Under the pieces are notes generated by a model that made no database searches, was not told where the DNA came from, and was given only the letters and a program-made list of their open reading frames with translations. DNA of 64,000 bases. Source: Betaproteobacteria bacterium (GTDB taxonomy: Bacteria > Pseudomonadota > Gammaproteobacteria > Burkholderiales > SG8-39). The position numbers were made by a program, and so were the translations under genes. The DNA lies in NCBI GenBank assembly GCA_005881575.1, contig VBCA01000015.1, forward strand, positions 1 to 64,000. The letters are read 5' to 3'. Below, one piece after another: positions 42,951-54,069 of this stretch (position 1 is the first letter of the stretch; each line of letters begins with the position of its first letter).

Positions 42951-44369
42951 ATGCACTTCAAGGCGCGCGCGAGCGCAGCGCTCGCCGACGCGACTTTGCA
43001 GGCGAACCTGCGCAAGTTCCAGTCCGCGGGCTTCACGGCGCTCCGCGCCAAGGCGGTGGCCGAGTTCGGCCCGGAGCTCTTCGAAGCGCTGCGCGGGGAG
43101 GGCGCGGCGATCCGCGACCGCTCACTCGAGAGCCTGGACGCGTGGCTGGACCGCTTCGAAGCGGAAGCCGTGCGTCGCGGCGCGACGGTGCTTTTTGCCG
43201 AGACCCGCGCCGAAGCGTGCGAGCTGCTCGTCGAGATCTGCCGCCGGCACGGCGTCAGGAAAGCGATCAAGTCGAAGTCCATGCTTTCGGAGGAAGCGGG
43301 AGTGAACGAAGCGCTAGCAGCGAACGGGATCACACCCATCGAGACCGACCTCGGGGAATACATCCTGCAGCTCGCCGGGGAGCCGCCTTCGCACATCATC
43401 GCCCCGGCGCTTCACAAGAGCAAAGACGAGGTCGCTGATCTGTTCCAGGCCCATCACCATGCGCCGCGCAAGGACGACATCCCGCGCATGACCCGCGAAG
43501 CGCGCGAAGTGCTGCGGGGGCACTTCCTCTCGGCCGATCTCGGTATCTCGGGCGGCAACTTCCTGATCGCCGAGACCGGTTCGGGCGTGATCGTCACGAA
43601 CGAAGGCAACGGCCGCATGGTGACGACACTGCCGCGCGTGCACGTGTGCATCACCGGCATCGAGAAGGTGCTCCCGACGCTGGAGGATTTCTCGACCCTG
43701 CTCAGGCTCCTCACGCGCTCGGCGACCGGCCAGGCGATCTCGAACTACGTGAGCCTGTTCACCGGTCCGCGCGGGCGGCAGGATCGTGACGGTCCCGAGC
43801 ACATGGTCTTCATCCTGGTCGACGCCGGCCGCACCCATCTCGTGGGCGGCGACATGCAGGAGATGCTGCGCTGCATCCGATGCGGGGCGTGCATGAACCA
43901 CTGTCCCGTATACAGAGCGGTCGGAGGACACAGCTACGGCTGGGTCTACCCGGGCCCGATGGGCTCGGTGCTCACGCCTAGTTACGTGGGCCTTGCGAAC
44001 GCGCTCGATCTCCCCCACGCGGCGACGCTTTGCGGCGCGTGCTCGGTGGCGTGTCCGGTCAAGATCCCGCTGCCCGAGCTGCTGCGCAAGCTTCGCGAAA
44101 AACAAGTGAATCGCGGCCTGCGCCCGTGGCGCGAGATGGCGGCGGTCCGCCTGTGGTCATGGACGGCGAGGCGCCCACGCCTTTACGCGCTCGCGACGGC
44201 GATCGCCGTGCGTCTCCTGCGCCTCCTCGGCGGACGCGACGGGATGATAGCCGCTCTGCCCTTCGGGCGGGAGTGGACCCGCGGCCGGTTTTTCCCGGCG
44301 CCGAAGTCCGGCAGGACTTTCCGTTCTCTCTACGCGTCCCGTCCGACGCCTGCGCTGCGGAAGCCGTAG
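42951..44369 (+). CDS. lutB: LutB-type iron-sulfur protein of lactate oxidation
   Basis: A 472-residue protein. The N-terminal domain (SKSMLSEEAGVNEALAANGI, ETDLGEYILQLAGEPPSHI) is the LUD domain with the conserved G-EYI. A ferredoxin-type domain follows: CIRCGACMNHCPVY and CGACSVACPVKIPL, binding two 4Fe-4S clusters. The ATG at 42951 is preferred; TTG at 42936 is an alternative. No lutC follows: the CorA gene on the other strand abuts its stop. LutC may be encoded elsewhere. Confidence 0.9.
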   Translation: MHFKARASAALADATLQANLRKFQSAGFTALRAKAVAEFGPELFEALRGEGAAIRDRSLESLDAWLDRFEAEAVRRGATVLFAETRAEACELLVEICRRHGVRKAIKSKSMLSEEAGVNEALAANGITPIETDLGEYILQLAGEPPSHIIAPALHKSKDEVADLFQAHHHAPRKDDIPRMTREAREVLRGHFLSADLGISGGNFLIAETGSGVIVTNEGNGRMVTTLPRVHVCITGIEKVLPTLEDFSTLLRLLTRSATGQAISNYVSLFTGPRGRQDRDGPEHMVFILVDAGRTHLVGGDMQEMLRCIRCGACMNHCPVYRAVGGHSYGWVYPGPMGSVLTPSYVGLANALDLPHAATLCGACSVACPVKIPLPELLRKLREKQVNRGLRPWREMAAVRLWSWTARRPRLYALATAIAVRLLRLLGGRDGMIAALPFGREWTRGRFFPAPKSGRTFRSLYASRPTPALRKP

Positions 44370-45335
44370 CTAGAGCCAGCCCGCCTTGCGGAAGCGGAAC
44401 CAGAGGTAGACGTTGATTGCGGCCATCATGCCGAGTGCCAAGGGATAGCCGAACGCCCATTTCAATTCCGGCATCTGCGCGAAGTTCATGCCGTAGACGC
44501 TGGCGATGAAGGTCGGCACCGCGATGAGCGCGCCCCAGGCCGCGAGGCGCTTGGTCACTTCGGTCTCGCCGAAGGTGATCATGGCGACGTTCACCTGGAT
44601 CGCGGTGGTCACGGTGTCGCGTTGGCCGTTGATGTTCTGGTTGATCCGAACCAAGTGGTCGTAGACGTCCCGGTAGTAATCCTGCAGCCCCGAGCACACT
44701 TGCGGAACGCGGCCGCCGTGCAGCTTGCCGACCGCCTCGAGCAGCGGCAGCACCGCATGCTGCAGCGAGGTGAGCTTCTGCCTCACGTAGTAGAGCCCCT
44801 CGATGTTGGCGCGCAGCGACTTGCCGGAGAAGATCTGTGTCTCGAACTTCTCGAACTCGTCCTCGATTGCGTCGAGCACCGGAAAATACCTGTCGACGAC
44901 TGCGTCGATCAGAGCGTAGAACACGAAGCCCGCCCCGTGCTTCAAGAGCTCTGGCTCGCGCTCGCAGCGAGCGCGCACGGCGGCGAAGCCCGGCTCGGCC
45001 TGATTGCGCACGGACAGTACGAAATTCCTGCCGACGAAGACGTCGACCTCCCCGACCTTGATCTCGCCGCTCACGAACTCGATGTTGTGCAGCACCGCGA
45101 ACAGCGAGTCTCCGTACTCCTCGATCTTGGGGCGCTGATGGCCGTGGCGCGCGTCCTCGACGGCGAGCTCGTGCAGATCGAACTCGTGCTGCATGGCGGC
45201 GAGCTCGCCCGGCCCGGGGTCTTTCATCGCGACCCAGACGAAGCACTCGGGGCGGCTGACGTACTTACTGATGTCCTCGGGCGCGATGTCGCCGAGCTTT
45301 TCTCCGTCCTGATATGCGGCGCAGTTGATGAGCAT
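44370..45335 (-). CDS. corA: magnesium/cobalt transporter CorA
   Basis: A 321-residue CorA-family channel. The N-terminal cytosolic domain is acidic and helical. Two transmembrane helices lie at the C-terminus, separated by the invariant GMN motif (SVYGMNFAQMPEL). It carries Mg2+ (also Co2+/Ni2+) inward as a pentamer. GGAGA lies about six bases before the ATG. The stop abuts that of lutB on the other strand. No magnesium-sensing leader is seen upstream. Confidence 0.93.
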   Translation of the reverse strand: MLINCAAYQDGEKLGDIAPEDISKYVSRPECFVWVAMKDPGPGELAAMQHEFDLHELAVEDARHGHQRPKIEEYGDSLFAVLHNIEFVSGEIKVGEVDVFVGRNFVLSVRNQAEPGFAAVRARCEREPELLKHGAGFVFYALIDAVVDRYFPVLDAIEDEFEKFETQIFSGKSLRANIEGLYYVRQKLTSLQHAVLPLLEAVGKLHGGRVPQVCSGLQDYYRDVYDHLVRINQNINGQRDTVTTAIQVNVAMITFGETEVTKRLAAWGALIAVPTFIASVYGMNFAQMPELKWAFGYPLALGMMAAINVYLWFRFRKAGWL

Positions 45336-45427
45336 CCGAATCTCCGGTCTACGGCCAATGATAGGGCACGAGCGTGCCTCCGCATAGGCTAAAATAACGT
45401 CCCTTGCATCCGCCTGACCGTCCGCCC

Positions 45428-46639
45428 ATGCCCCGCATCAGTCGCCGAACCGAGAACCTAGGCACCGAAAACGCCTTCGTCGTCCTCGCGGAAGTGAACG
45501 AGCTCGTCCGCCGGGGGAAGGACATCATCTCCTTCTGTATCGGACAGCCGGATTTTCACACGCCCGCAAACGTCCAGGACGCGGCGGTGCGGGCGGTGCG
45601 CGAAGGCCGGCACGGCTATACGCCTTCGGCCGGGATCGTCGAGCTGCGCGAGGCCGCCGCGCGCTACATGGGTGCCATGCGCGGGCTGAGCATCCGCCCG
45701 GAGGATGTCGTGATCGGCGGCGGGGCGAAGCCCTTCATCGCGTACTCCATCCTCTCGACCACCGACTACGGCGTCGGCGACGAGGTGATCTATCCGAATC
45801 CGGGGTTTCCGATCTACGAGTCGCAGATCGTCGCGAACGGCGCGGTACCGGTGCCGCTGCATCTGCGCGAGGCGCGCAATTTCGCCTTCGATCCGGCCGA
45901 GCTCGAATCGAAGATCACGAAAAAAACGAGGCTCGTCATCCTCAACTCGCCGCAGAATCCGACCGGCGGCATCCTGACGAAGAAGGATCTCGAAGCCATC
46001 GCGGCCATCCTGGGGCGGCATCCCGAGGTCTGGATCTACGCCGACGAGATCTACTCGAGGCTGTGCTACGAGGGATCGTTCGCGTCGATAGCGTCCCTGC
46101 CGGGAATGCTCGAACGCACGATCATCTCCGACGGCGCCTCCAAAACCTGGGCGATGACCGGCTGGCGCATCGGCTTCGCCTCGAACCCCGCCCTCGCGCC
46201 GCAGTTCGTGCGCTGGGTGACGAACACGGACTCCTGCGCTTCGCACGTCAGCCAGTGGGCGGCGGTCGAGGCGATCAACGGTCCTCAGGACGATGCGCAA
46301 AAGATGCGCGACTCGTTCCTCGTGCGGCGCGACCTGATCGTAGGCTTGCTGAACGAGGCCCCGGGCGTCTCCTGCAAGACGCCGGGCGGCGCCTTCTACG
46401 CCTGGCCGAACGTGACCGAGGCCTGCCGCATGGTGGGCGTCGCGGATTCGGAGGAGTTCAGGAAGCGCCTCTTGAACGAGGCCGGGGTCGCGGTGCTCGC
46501 CGACATCCACTTCGGCGCACGCGTGCCCGGCGAGGGCCAGCACATCCGCTTCTCCTACGCCGCTTCGAAAACCGCGATCGAGCAGGGCGTCGCGCGCATG
46601 ACCGAGTTCATCCACAGAAACCGGCGTCGCGTAGCCTAA
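45428..46639 (+). CDS. class I PLP aminotransferase
   Basis: A 403-residue fold-type I aminotransferase. Cofactor residues visible are N176 in NSPQNPTGG, D206 in YADEIY, the PLP lysine K239 in DGASKTWAMTGWRIG, and the C-terminal Arg in HIRFSYA. The family includes aspartate and other aminotransferases; the donor cannot be settled. The ATG at 45428 matches the common N-terminus; a TTG at 45404 would add eight residues. A TAAAAT box lies about 33 bases upstream. mnmA starts nine bases after its stop. Confidence 0.88.
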   Translation: MPRISRRTENLGTENAFVVLAEVNELVRRGKDIISFCIGQPDFHTPANVQDAAVRAVREGRHGYTPSAGIVELREAAARYMGAMRGLSIRPEDVVIGGGAKPFIAYSILSTTDYGVGDEVIYPNPGFPIYESQIVANGAVPVPLHLREARNFAFDPAELESKITKKTRLVILNSPQNPTGGILTKKDLEAIAAILGRHPEVWIYADEIYSRLCYEGSFASIASLPGMLERTIISDGASKTWAMTGWRIGFASNPALAPQFVRWVTNTDSCASHVSQWAAVEAINGPQDDAQKMRDSFLVRRDLIVGLLNEAPGVSCKTPGGAFYAWPNVTEACRMVGVADSEEFRKRLLNEAGVAVLADIHFGARVPGEGQHIRFSYAASKTAIEQGVARMTEFIHRNRRRVA

Positions 46640-46648
46640 AGTCCGGCG

Positions 46649-47725
46649 ATGGCGGGCGACCGGATAGTCGTAGGCATGTCGGGCGGCGTGGATTCGTCGG
46701 TCGCCGCGCTGCTCCTGAAGCGACGGGGTTTCGACGTGGTCGGCCTTTTCATGAAGAACTGGGAGGAAGACGACGACGACGAGTACTGCTCGACGCGCCA
46801 GGACCTCGTCGACTGCGCCTCGGTCGCCGAGGTGATCGGCATCGAGCTCGAGGCGGTGAATTTTTCGGCCGAGTACAAGGAGCGCGTCTTTGCGGCCTTT
46901 CTCGCGGAATATTCCGCCGGCCGCACGCCCAACCCGGACGTGCTGTGCAATGCCGAAATCAAGTTCAAGGCTTTCCTGGACCACGCGATCGCCTTGGGCG
47001 CGAAGCGCATAGCCACCGGGCACTATGCGCGCCTGAGGGAATCGGCGGGAAGGTTCGAGCTGCTCAAGGCGGTCGATTCCGCCAAGGACCAGAGCTATTT
47101 CCTGCATCGCCTCACACAGGCGCAGCTCGCCCGCGTCGTGTTTCCTCTGGGCGACATGACGAAGACCGAGGTTCGCAGAGTCGCCCGGGAGGCCGGGTTG
47201 CACAATTTCGCCAAGCGCGATTCGACCGGGATCTGCTTCATCGGCGAGCGGCCGTTTCGCGAGTTCCTGAACCGCTATCTGCCGAGGAAGCCCGGTCCGA
47301 TGCGCACGCCCGAGGGCAAGACCGTCGGGGAGCATATCGGGCTCTCTTTCTATACCATCGGCCAGAGAAAAGGCGTCGGCATCGGCGGCATGAAGGACTC
47401 GGCGGGCGGGGCCTGGTACGTCTGCGGCAAGGATCTGGCGAAAAACGAATTGATCGTCGTGCAAGGGCACGACCACCCGCGGCTGCTGTCGCAGAAGCTT
47501 CGCGCGGAGGATCTCGCCTGGGTGAGCGGCGCCGCGCCGCAACCGAGCTTCTCTTATGGCGCGAAGACGCGCTACCGCCAGGCCGACGCCGCCTGCCGCA
47601 TCGACCGCATACGCGACGAAGACCTCGAGGTGGAATTCTCCGCTCCTCAGTGGGCGGTGACTCCGGGCCAGTCGGTCGTTCTCTATCGCGAGGACGTGTG
47701 CCTGGGGGGAGGCGTCATTCAATGA
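46649..47725 (+). CDS. mnmA: tRNA-specific 2-thiouridylase MnmA
   Basis: A 358-residue enzyme that makes 2-thiouridine at the wobble base (U34) of tRNA-Lys, Gln and Glu. The PP-loop SGGVDSS binds ATP; the catalytic nucleophile is C100 ([10 protein letters not shown]) and the partner Cys is C196 ([11 protein letters not shown]). [10 protein letters not shown] and [10 protein letters not shown] are also conserved. It sits in an operon with the aminotransferase and is ended by a strong bidirectional terminator. Confidence 0.95.
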   Translation: MAGDRIVVGMSGGVDSSVAALLLKRRGFDVVGLFMKNWEEDDDDEYCSTRQDLVDCASVAEVIGIELEAVNFSAEYKERVFAAFLAEYSAGRTPNPDVLCNAEIKFKAFLDHAIALGAKRIATGHYARLRESAGRFELLKAVDSAKDQSYFLHRLTQAQLARVVFPLGDMTKTEVRRVAREAGLHNFAKRDSTGICFIGERPFREFLNRYLPRKPGPMRTPEGKTVGEHIGLSFYTIGQRKGVGIGGMKDSAGGAWYVCGKDLAKNELIVVQGHDHPRLLSQKLRAEDLAWVSGAAPQPSFSYGAKTRYRQADAACRIDRIRDEDLEVEFSAPQWAVTPGQSVVLYREDVCLGGGVIQ

Positions 47726-47752
47726 AAAAGCCGCCCATCGGTCGGCTTTTTC
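47724..47752. terminator. bidirectional intrinsic terminator after mnmA
   Basis: AAAAAGCCG (47725-47733) pairs with CGGCTTTTT (47743-47751) around a nine-base loop, giving T-runs on both strands. It ends mnmA transcription on the plus strand and the minus-strand yceI-type gene that lies just beyond it. Confidence 0.85.
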
Positions 47753-47777
47753 TCCGCGCAGGCTCGGTCGGCCGCGC

Positions 47778-48374
47778 CTAGTCGCGAAACGCCTCGACCG
47801 AGATCCACAGCTTCACTTCATCGCTTACCGGCCCGACGATGAATTTCATTCCGAAGTCGGAGCGATTGAACGCGCCGGTGGCGTTGCCGCCGCAGAAATA
47901 GCGCTTGCCCTGGGTGCGGGGATCGGGCCCGCATTTCCAGCGCTCCACCGTCAGGGTGAGCGGCTTGGTCACGCCGAGCAGGGTCAGCTGGCCTTCCACC
48001 GTAGCGGGGGCATCGCCGTGCCATTTCGTCGCCGTGCCCTTGTAACTCATGGTCGGAAATTCCGCCACGTTGAAGAAGTCGGGCGAGCGCAAGTGCTCGT
48101 CGCGCGAGCGGGGGCGGCTCCCCTTGTCGTTGTCCCCGGTGCTCAGGGTGGCGGTCGGCACCGTGAGCTCGATCGTGCCGGTCTTGGCCGCGGTGTCGAG
48201 GACCAGCTTTCCCGAGATCTTCTCGAAGCGCCCCCGGATCACGGAGGTGCCCAGATGCACCGTGTCGAAGTACGGAAAACTGTGGTACGCATCGATGGTG
48301 AAGGACTCAGGCGCCGCGGCCGCCGCGAACGGCAGCGCGGCGGCGAACAGGCCAGTTGAAAATTTGCTCGACAT
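47778..48374 (-). CDS. YceI family periplasmic lipid-binding protein
   Basis: A 198-residue exported beta-barrel protein. The signal peptide ends near AAAA-PES. ESFTIDAYHSFPYFDTVHLG, DKGSRPRSRDEHLRSPDFFNVAEFPTMSY and the C-terminal NRSDFGMKFIVGPVSDEVKLWISVEA are YceI landmarks. The fold binds polyprenoid-type lipids in known members. GGAAGAGGG precedes the ATG. It is followed on the same strand (upstream side) by an unknown membrane protein gene. Confidence 0.92.
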   Translation of the reverse strand: MSSKFSTGLFAAALPFAAAAAPESFTIDAYHSFPYFDTVHLGTSVIRGRFEKISGKLVLDTAAKTGTIELTVPTATLSTGDNDKGSRPRSRDEHLRSPDFFNVAEFPTMSYKGTATKWHGDAPATVEGQLTLLGVTKPLTLTVERWKCGPDPRTQGKRYFCGGNATGAFNRSDFGMKFIVGPVSDEVKLWISVEAFRD

Positions 48375-48406
48375 GCCCTCTTCCTTTCGGTGGGTTGACG
48401 GTTAAT

Positions 48407-49219
48407 TCAGCCGCCCGCGTGCCAGGCGAGCGCGCAGGCAATTCCGGCCACGAAGAACCCGAACAACGACAGCAGCAGCGCCTGCAGCCAGACCGGCGCA
48501 CCCGCGTTTACCGGCAAGCTCGCCGCGAGCGGCACGAGCGCGAGCGCGGCGACAGCGTACCACGGCACCTGGGCGAGGATCATGGCGGCGGCGGCGAGCA
48601 GCGCGGTGAGGAACGCGGCGGCGAGCATAAAGGTCGCGCCCGCGTGAATTTTTCTTCCGATGATCATCTGCACCAGCAGGAACGCGCCCGACCCGGCTGC
48701 GACCGCCATGCCGTACAGGCCATAGGTCAACGAGGCGCCGAGGATCGCCGCCCCTCCGGCGCCTGCTCCGAGGGCGAGGCCGGCGGCGCCCGCGCGCACG
48801 CCGTCCTCGGCAAGGCGGCTGTGTGAGAACCCTACCGTCCAGGCCGCGGCGAGCACCGCAGTACCTCCCGGGAGCAGCGCCCGTTCGAGGCCCTTCGGCG
48901 CGAGTATCGGCCAGAAAATCCATGCCGCTGCGGCGGCTCCCGCCAAGGCGAGCGCCCATGCCTCGAAACGCGTGGGGCGGAAAGCGAAATCGATGACGAT
49001 GCCCGCCAGCGGCGCGGCGAATCCCAGAAGGATGATCTTGCGCGTCGCGGTGAGCGGCTCAAAAGTGAATCCGGCGATGAAATATACCGCCGTGGCGAAT
49101 GCGGCGACGACCGCGAGTCCGCCGAGGCGGAAGGGCGCGAGGAGCGCGGCGACGGTCAGCGCGGCAATGAAAGGCGCGAGGCCGCCCTGGACGGCTGGAT
49201 TGGCGAGCATTTCCTGCAT
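48407..49219 (-). CDS. hypothetical polytopic membrane protein
   Basis: A 270-residue protein, almost entirely hydrophobic, with about eight to nine transmembrane segments and many Ala/Gly residues. No transporter motif or domain is recognised. The ATG at 49219 precedes a hydrophobic N-terminus (MQEMLANPAVQGG); a further ATG at 49210 is possible. The upstream frame extension to 49372 is basic and overlaps the GST gene, so it is rejected. It is 32 bases from the YceI gene and may share a transcript. Confidence 0.6.
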   Translation of the reverse strand: MQEMLANPAVQGGLAPFIAALTVAALLAPFRLGGLAVVAAFATAVYFIAGFTFEPLTATRKIILLGFAAPLAGIVIDFAFRPTRFEAWALALAGAAAAAWIFWPILAPKGLERALLPGGTAVLAAAWTVGFSHSRLAEDGVRAGAAGLALGAGAGGAAILGASLTYGLYGMAVAAGSGAFLLVQMIIGRKIHAGATFMLAAAFLTALLAAAAMILAQVPWYAVAALALVPLAASLPVNAGAPVWLQALLLSLFGFFVAGIACALAWHAGG

Positions 49220-49271
49220 TGCGCGTTGTCGGGCAGACTGGATCCGGAGCGGAGCTCGGCGCGCCGAGCCG

Positions 49272-49880
49272 TCATTCCTTCGGAACCGTATCGGCGAACG
49301 ACTGGCGCTCTGAGAGCTTCGCGAACGCCCGCGCGAGATTGGCGTGAGTCTTCTTCCAGTCCATCTTGGCATACCGGAAATCGAGCCAGCCTAGGCACAC
49401 GCCGACGGCAATGTCGGCGAGGCTGTAGGCGTTGCCCACGCACCAAGGCTTGTCGTCCAGCTCGGAATCCATTGCGGCGAGCCCGGCGCGGACCTTTCCC
49501 ATCTGGCGCTCGATCCACGGCGCGCTCCGCAGCTTCGTCTCGCGCTGGTTTTCCAGCCGTGCGAGCACGCCCGCGTCGAGCACGCCGTCGGCGAGCGCCT
49601 CCCAGCGCCGCGCTTCGACGCCCTCGCGGTTTCCCGCGGGCACGAGCCGCGCAATCGGCGAGGCGTTGTCCAGAAACCCGACGATCACTCGTGAATCGAA
49701 CAGCGTCCTGCCGTCGTCGAGCAGCAGCGCGGGTACCTTGCCGAGCGGGTTGAGCTTCGCCGCTTTGGCGTCGGGTTTCCAAGGGTCGTCGATCTCGAAA
49801 TCGAAATCGATTTTCTTTTCCGCCAGCACGATGCGCACCTTGCGCGTATACGGGCTGGCGAGGGAGCCGATGAGCTTCAT
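49272..49880 (-). CDS. glutathione S-transferase family protein
   Basis: A 202-residue enzyme with a thioredoxin-like N-terminal domain (MKLIGSLASPYTRKVRIVLAEK; NPLGKVPALLLDDGRTLFDSRVI, with the cis-Pro and glutathione-gamma-glutamyl site) and an all-helical C-terminal domain (YSLADIAVGVCLGWLDFRY). The catalytic residue is likely the Ser in SLASPYTRK. The substrate is unknown. It lies 10 bases after the uracil-DNA-glycosylase-fold gene and on the same strand. Confidence 0.88.
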   Translation of the reverse strand: MKLIGSLASPYTRKVRIVLAEKKIDFDFEIDDPWKPDAKAAKLNPLGKVPALLLDDGRTLFDSRVIVGFLDNASPIARLVPAGNREGVEARRWEALADGVLDAGVLARLENQRETKLRSAPWIERQMGKVRAGLAAMDSELDDKPWCVGNAYSLADIAVGVCLGWLDFRYAKMDWKKTHANLARAFAKLSERQSFADTVPKE

Positions 49881-49890
49881 TCGGATGAGC

Positions 49891-51904
<2,014 letters not shown>

Positions 51905-51914
51905 AAGACCGATC

Positions 51915-53111
51915 TTGACTCCCCCAGCCTTGCGCCGGGTTCTTGCCGATTTCGGCGGCGTCTACTTCGTCAACGGCCTGGTCGCGTTCATCTTCGCGGC
52001 TTCCGGCCCGGTCGCGATCATCCTCGCGGTGGGCACGCGCGGGGCGCTGGCGCCGTCGGATCTGTCCTCGTGGATATTCGGCGCGTTCTTCGTGAACGGG
52101 CTGATCAGCATCGCCTTCTGCTGGTTCTACCGGCAGCCGCTGGTTTTCTTCTGGACGATTCCCGGGACGGTGCTGGTCGGGCCCGCGCTCGGCCACCTGA
52201 GCTACGCGGAGGTGATCGGCGCGTACATCGCGACCGGTATTCTGATGCTCGCGCTCGGCCTCTCCGGATGGGTGCGGCGCGCGATGGAGGCCGTGCCGAT
52301 GCCGATCGTGATGGGCATGGTGGCGGGCGTGTTCCTGCGCTTCGGGCTCGATCTCGTGTTCGCCGTCCGCGACGACTTCTGGATTGCCGCGCCGATGGTG
52401 GCCGCGTTTGTCGCGATCAGCGCCTCTCAGCGGCTCGCGCGGCTCGTGCCGCCGCTCATCGGTGCTCTGGCCGTCGGCGTAATCGCGATAGCACTGATCG
52501 GCAGATTCGAGGCCACGGCGCAGACTGTCGCGCTGGCGCACCCGAATTTCTACTCGCCGGCATTTTCCTGGCGCGCGATGGTGGAGCTGGTCGTGCCGCT
52601 GGCGATCACCGTGCTCGTGGTGCAGAACGGGCAGGGTATCACGGTGCTGCGCTCCGCCGGCCACGCCCCGCCCGTCGACGCGGTGGCCGCCGCGTGCGGC
52701 GCCGGCTCGATCGTCACGGCCTTCATCGGCGCGGTTTCGACCTGCCTCACAGGCCCGGTGAACGCGATCATCTCGTCCTCCGGAGACAGGCGCCGGCACT
52801 ATACCGCAGGGATCTTCGTCGGCATGCTTGCGCTCGCCTTCGGTCTGTTCGCGCCTTTTTTCACCCGCCTAATGCTGGCGGCGCCCAAAGCCTTCATCGC
52901 CGCGCTCGCGGGCCTGGCGATGCTGCGCGTGCTGCAGACCGCGTTCACGGTGAGCTTTCGGGACCGCTTCGCGCTCGGTGCGCTGGTGACGTTTCTCGTG
53001 ACCGTCGCCGACGTTCCCATCCTCAATATCGGGGCGCCGTTCTGGGGGCTCGTGTTCGGGTACTGCGCGTCGCGCCTGCTCGAGCGCAGCGACTTTCCGG
53101 CGCGCGGGTGA
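51915..53111 (+). CDS. benzoate/xanthine-type (BenE-like) membrane transporter
   Basis: A 398-residue carrier with about 12 transmembrane segments. The fold family is supported by SGPVAIILAVG near the start, TIPGTVLVGPALGHLSY, NGQGITVL and FIGAVSTCLTGPVNAIIS. BenE is a benzoate:H+ symporter; other substrates in the family are possible. The only start before the conserved sequence is TTG at 51915, so start confidence is modest. It follows purB by ten bases and its stop meets that of the cytochrome gene on the opposite strand. Confidence 0.82.
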   Translation: MTPPALRRVLADFGGVYFVNGLVAFIFAASGPVAIILAVGTRGALAPSDLSSWIFGAFFVNGLISIAFCWFYRQPLVFFWTIPGTVLVGPALGHLSYAEVIGAYIATGILMLALGLSGWVRRAMEAVPMPIVMGMVAGVFLRFGLDLVFAVRDDFWIAAPMVAAFVAISASQRLARLVPPLIGALAVGVIAIALIGRFEATAQTVALAHPNFYSPAFSWRAMVELVVPLAITVLVVQNGQGITVLRSAGHAPPVDAVAAACGAGSIVTAFIGAVSTCLTGPVNAIISSSGDRRRHYTAGIFVGMLALAFGLFAPFFTRLMLAAPKAFIAALAGLAMLRVLQTAFTVSFRDRFALGALVTFLVTVADVPILNIGAPFWGLVFGYCASRLLERSDFPARG

Positions 53112-53112
53112 A

Positions 53113-54000
53113 TTAGCTTTTCTTCTCGCTCGGAAGCGACGGAAGGGTGCGCAGGTAGGCGACCAGCGCGTCCAGATCGGGAGCGGTGAGTTTGCTGGTC
53201 GTATTGGTGACGACCTCGCCCATCGATTCGGCGGGAACATCGCCGTCGGGCGTGAAGCCGGTCACGAGGAAATCCTTCAGCTCCTTGTCGTCCCACTTCC
53301 TGAGTCCCGTCGGGGTGAGATTGGCGACGGCCTTGCCGTCGGGGGCTTTGCCGCCGGCTAGATAGCGGCTAGACTTCGGGCCGCCGAGGAAATTGCGCGG
53401 CGTGTGGCACTCGCTGCAATGCCCGAGGGCCTGCACCAGATAGGCGCCGCGGTTGGCGATGTCGCTCAGGCCCGGTATGTTCGTGAATGGGCCGGGCGTG
53501 AAGAAGAACCACTTCCAGAAGGTGACCACCCAGCGCCAGCCGAAAAAGAACCAGAGATCGTGCTCCTTGCTCGGATGCGCGCTCGGCGGGAGTGTGCGCA
53601 GATAGGCCCAAAGGTCGCGAAGATCGCCGTCGACGATCTTGGTAAACGACGGATAAGGAAACGCGGGGAAATAGTTCGAGCCGTCTGGCCGCTCCCCGAC
53701 CCGTATCGCACGTATGAAATCCGCCTCGGTCCAGCTTCCGATCCCCGCCTTCGGGTGCGGCGTGATGTTCGGGCCGTAGAAGGTGCCGAAGGGAGTCTTG
53801 AGCGCGCGCCCGCCCGCGAAGGGAACGGCGCCCTCCTTCTCCTCCGTGTGGCACCCGACGCAGCCCGCGGCCTTCGCGAGATACTCCCCGCGTTTCGCGT
53901 CGCCCTGCGCCGCCGTGTTGCCCGACCACGCGACGGCGAGCAACGCACACTCGCAGACGCGCAACGCTACTTTCAGGTGGACGCGGAGGGTACTGCGCAT
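53113..54000 (-). CDS. diheme c-type cytochrome
   Basis: A 295-residue exported protein with a signal peptide ending near NTAAQG and two class I heme sites: CVGCH (residue ~48) and CSECH (residue ~197). Each is followed by later Met-containing regions that could be axial ligands. A Trp/Phe-rich hydrophobic stretch (WFFFGWRWVVTFW) lies between the domains. It resembles cytochrome subunits of periplasmic dehydrogenases. The start is uncertain: ATG at 54000 or 54018 both lie just past the terminator of the upstream gene. Confidence 0.85.
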   Translation of the reverse strand: MRSTLRVHLKVALRVCECALLAVAWSGNTAAQGDAKRGEYLAKAAGCVGCHTEEKEGAVPFAGGRALKTPFGTFYGPNITPHPKAGIGSWTEADFIRAIRVGERPDGSNYFPAFPYPSFTKIVDGDLRDLWAYLRTLPPSAHPSKEHDLWFFFGWRWVVTFWKWFFFTPGPFTNIPGLSDIANRGAYLVQALGHCSECHTPRNFLGGPKSSRYLAGGKAPDGKAVANLTPTGLRKWDDKELKDFLVTGFTPDGDVPAESMGEVVTNTTSKLTAPDLDALVAYLRTLPSLPSEKKS

Positions 54001-54022
54001 CTGCCGATTATGCATCATCGGC

Positions 54023-54051
54023 AAAAAAGAAAGCCCCGCCGAGGCGGGGCT
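54023..54051 (-). terminator. intrinsic terminator after cytochrome c' gene
   Basis: On the minus strand, AGCCCCGCC and GGCGGGGCT form a nine-base-pair stem with a two-base-rich loop, followed by TTTCTTTTTTGCC. It is 18 bases beyond the stop of the cytochrome c' gene and directly before the next cytochrome gene's start. Confidence 0.8.
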
Positions 54052-54069
54052 CTCTCGAGAAAACGCGCG

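Noticed and set aside
45340..45428. Magnesium-sensing leader upstream of corA
   Set aside because: No M-box-like or attenuator structure could be recognised in the short divergent region.
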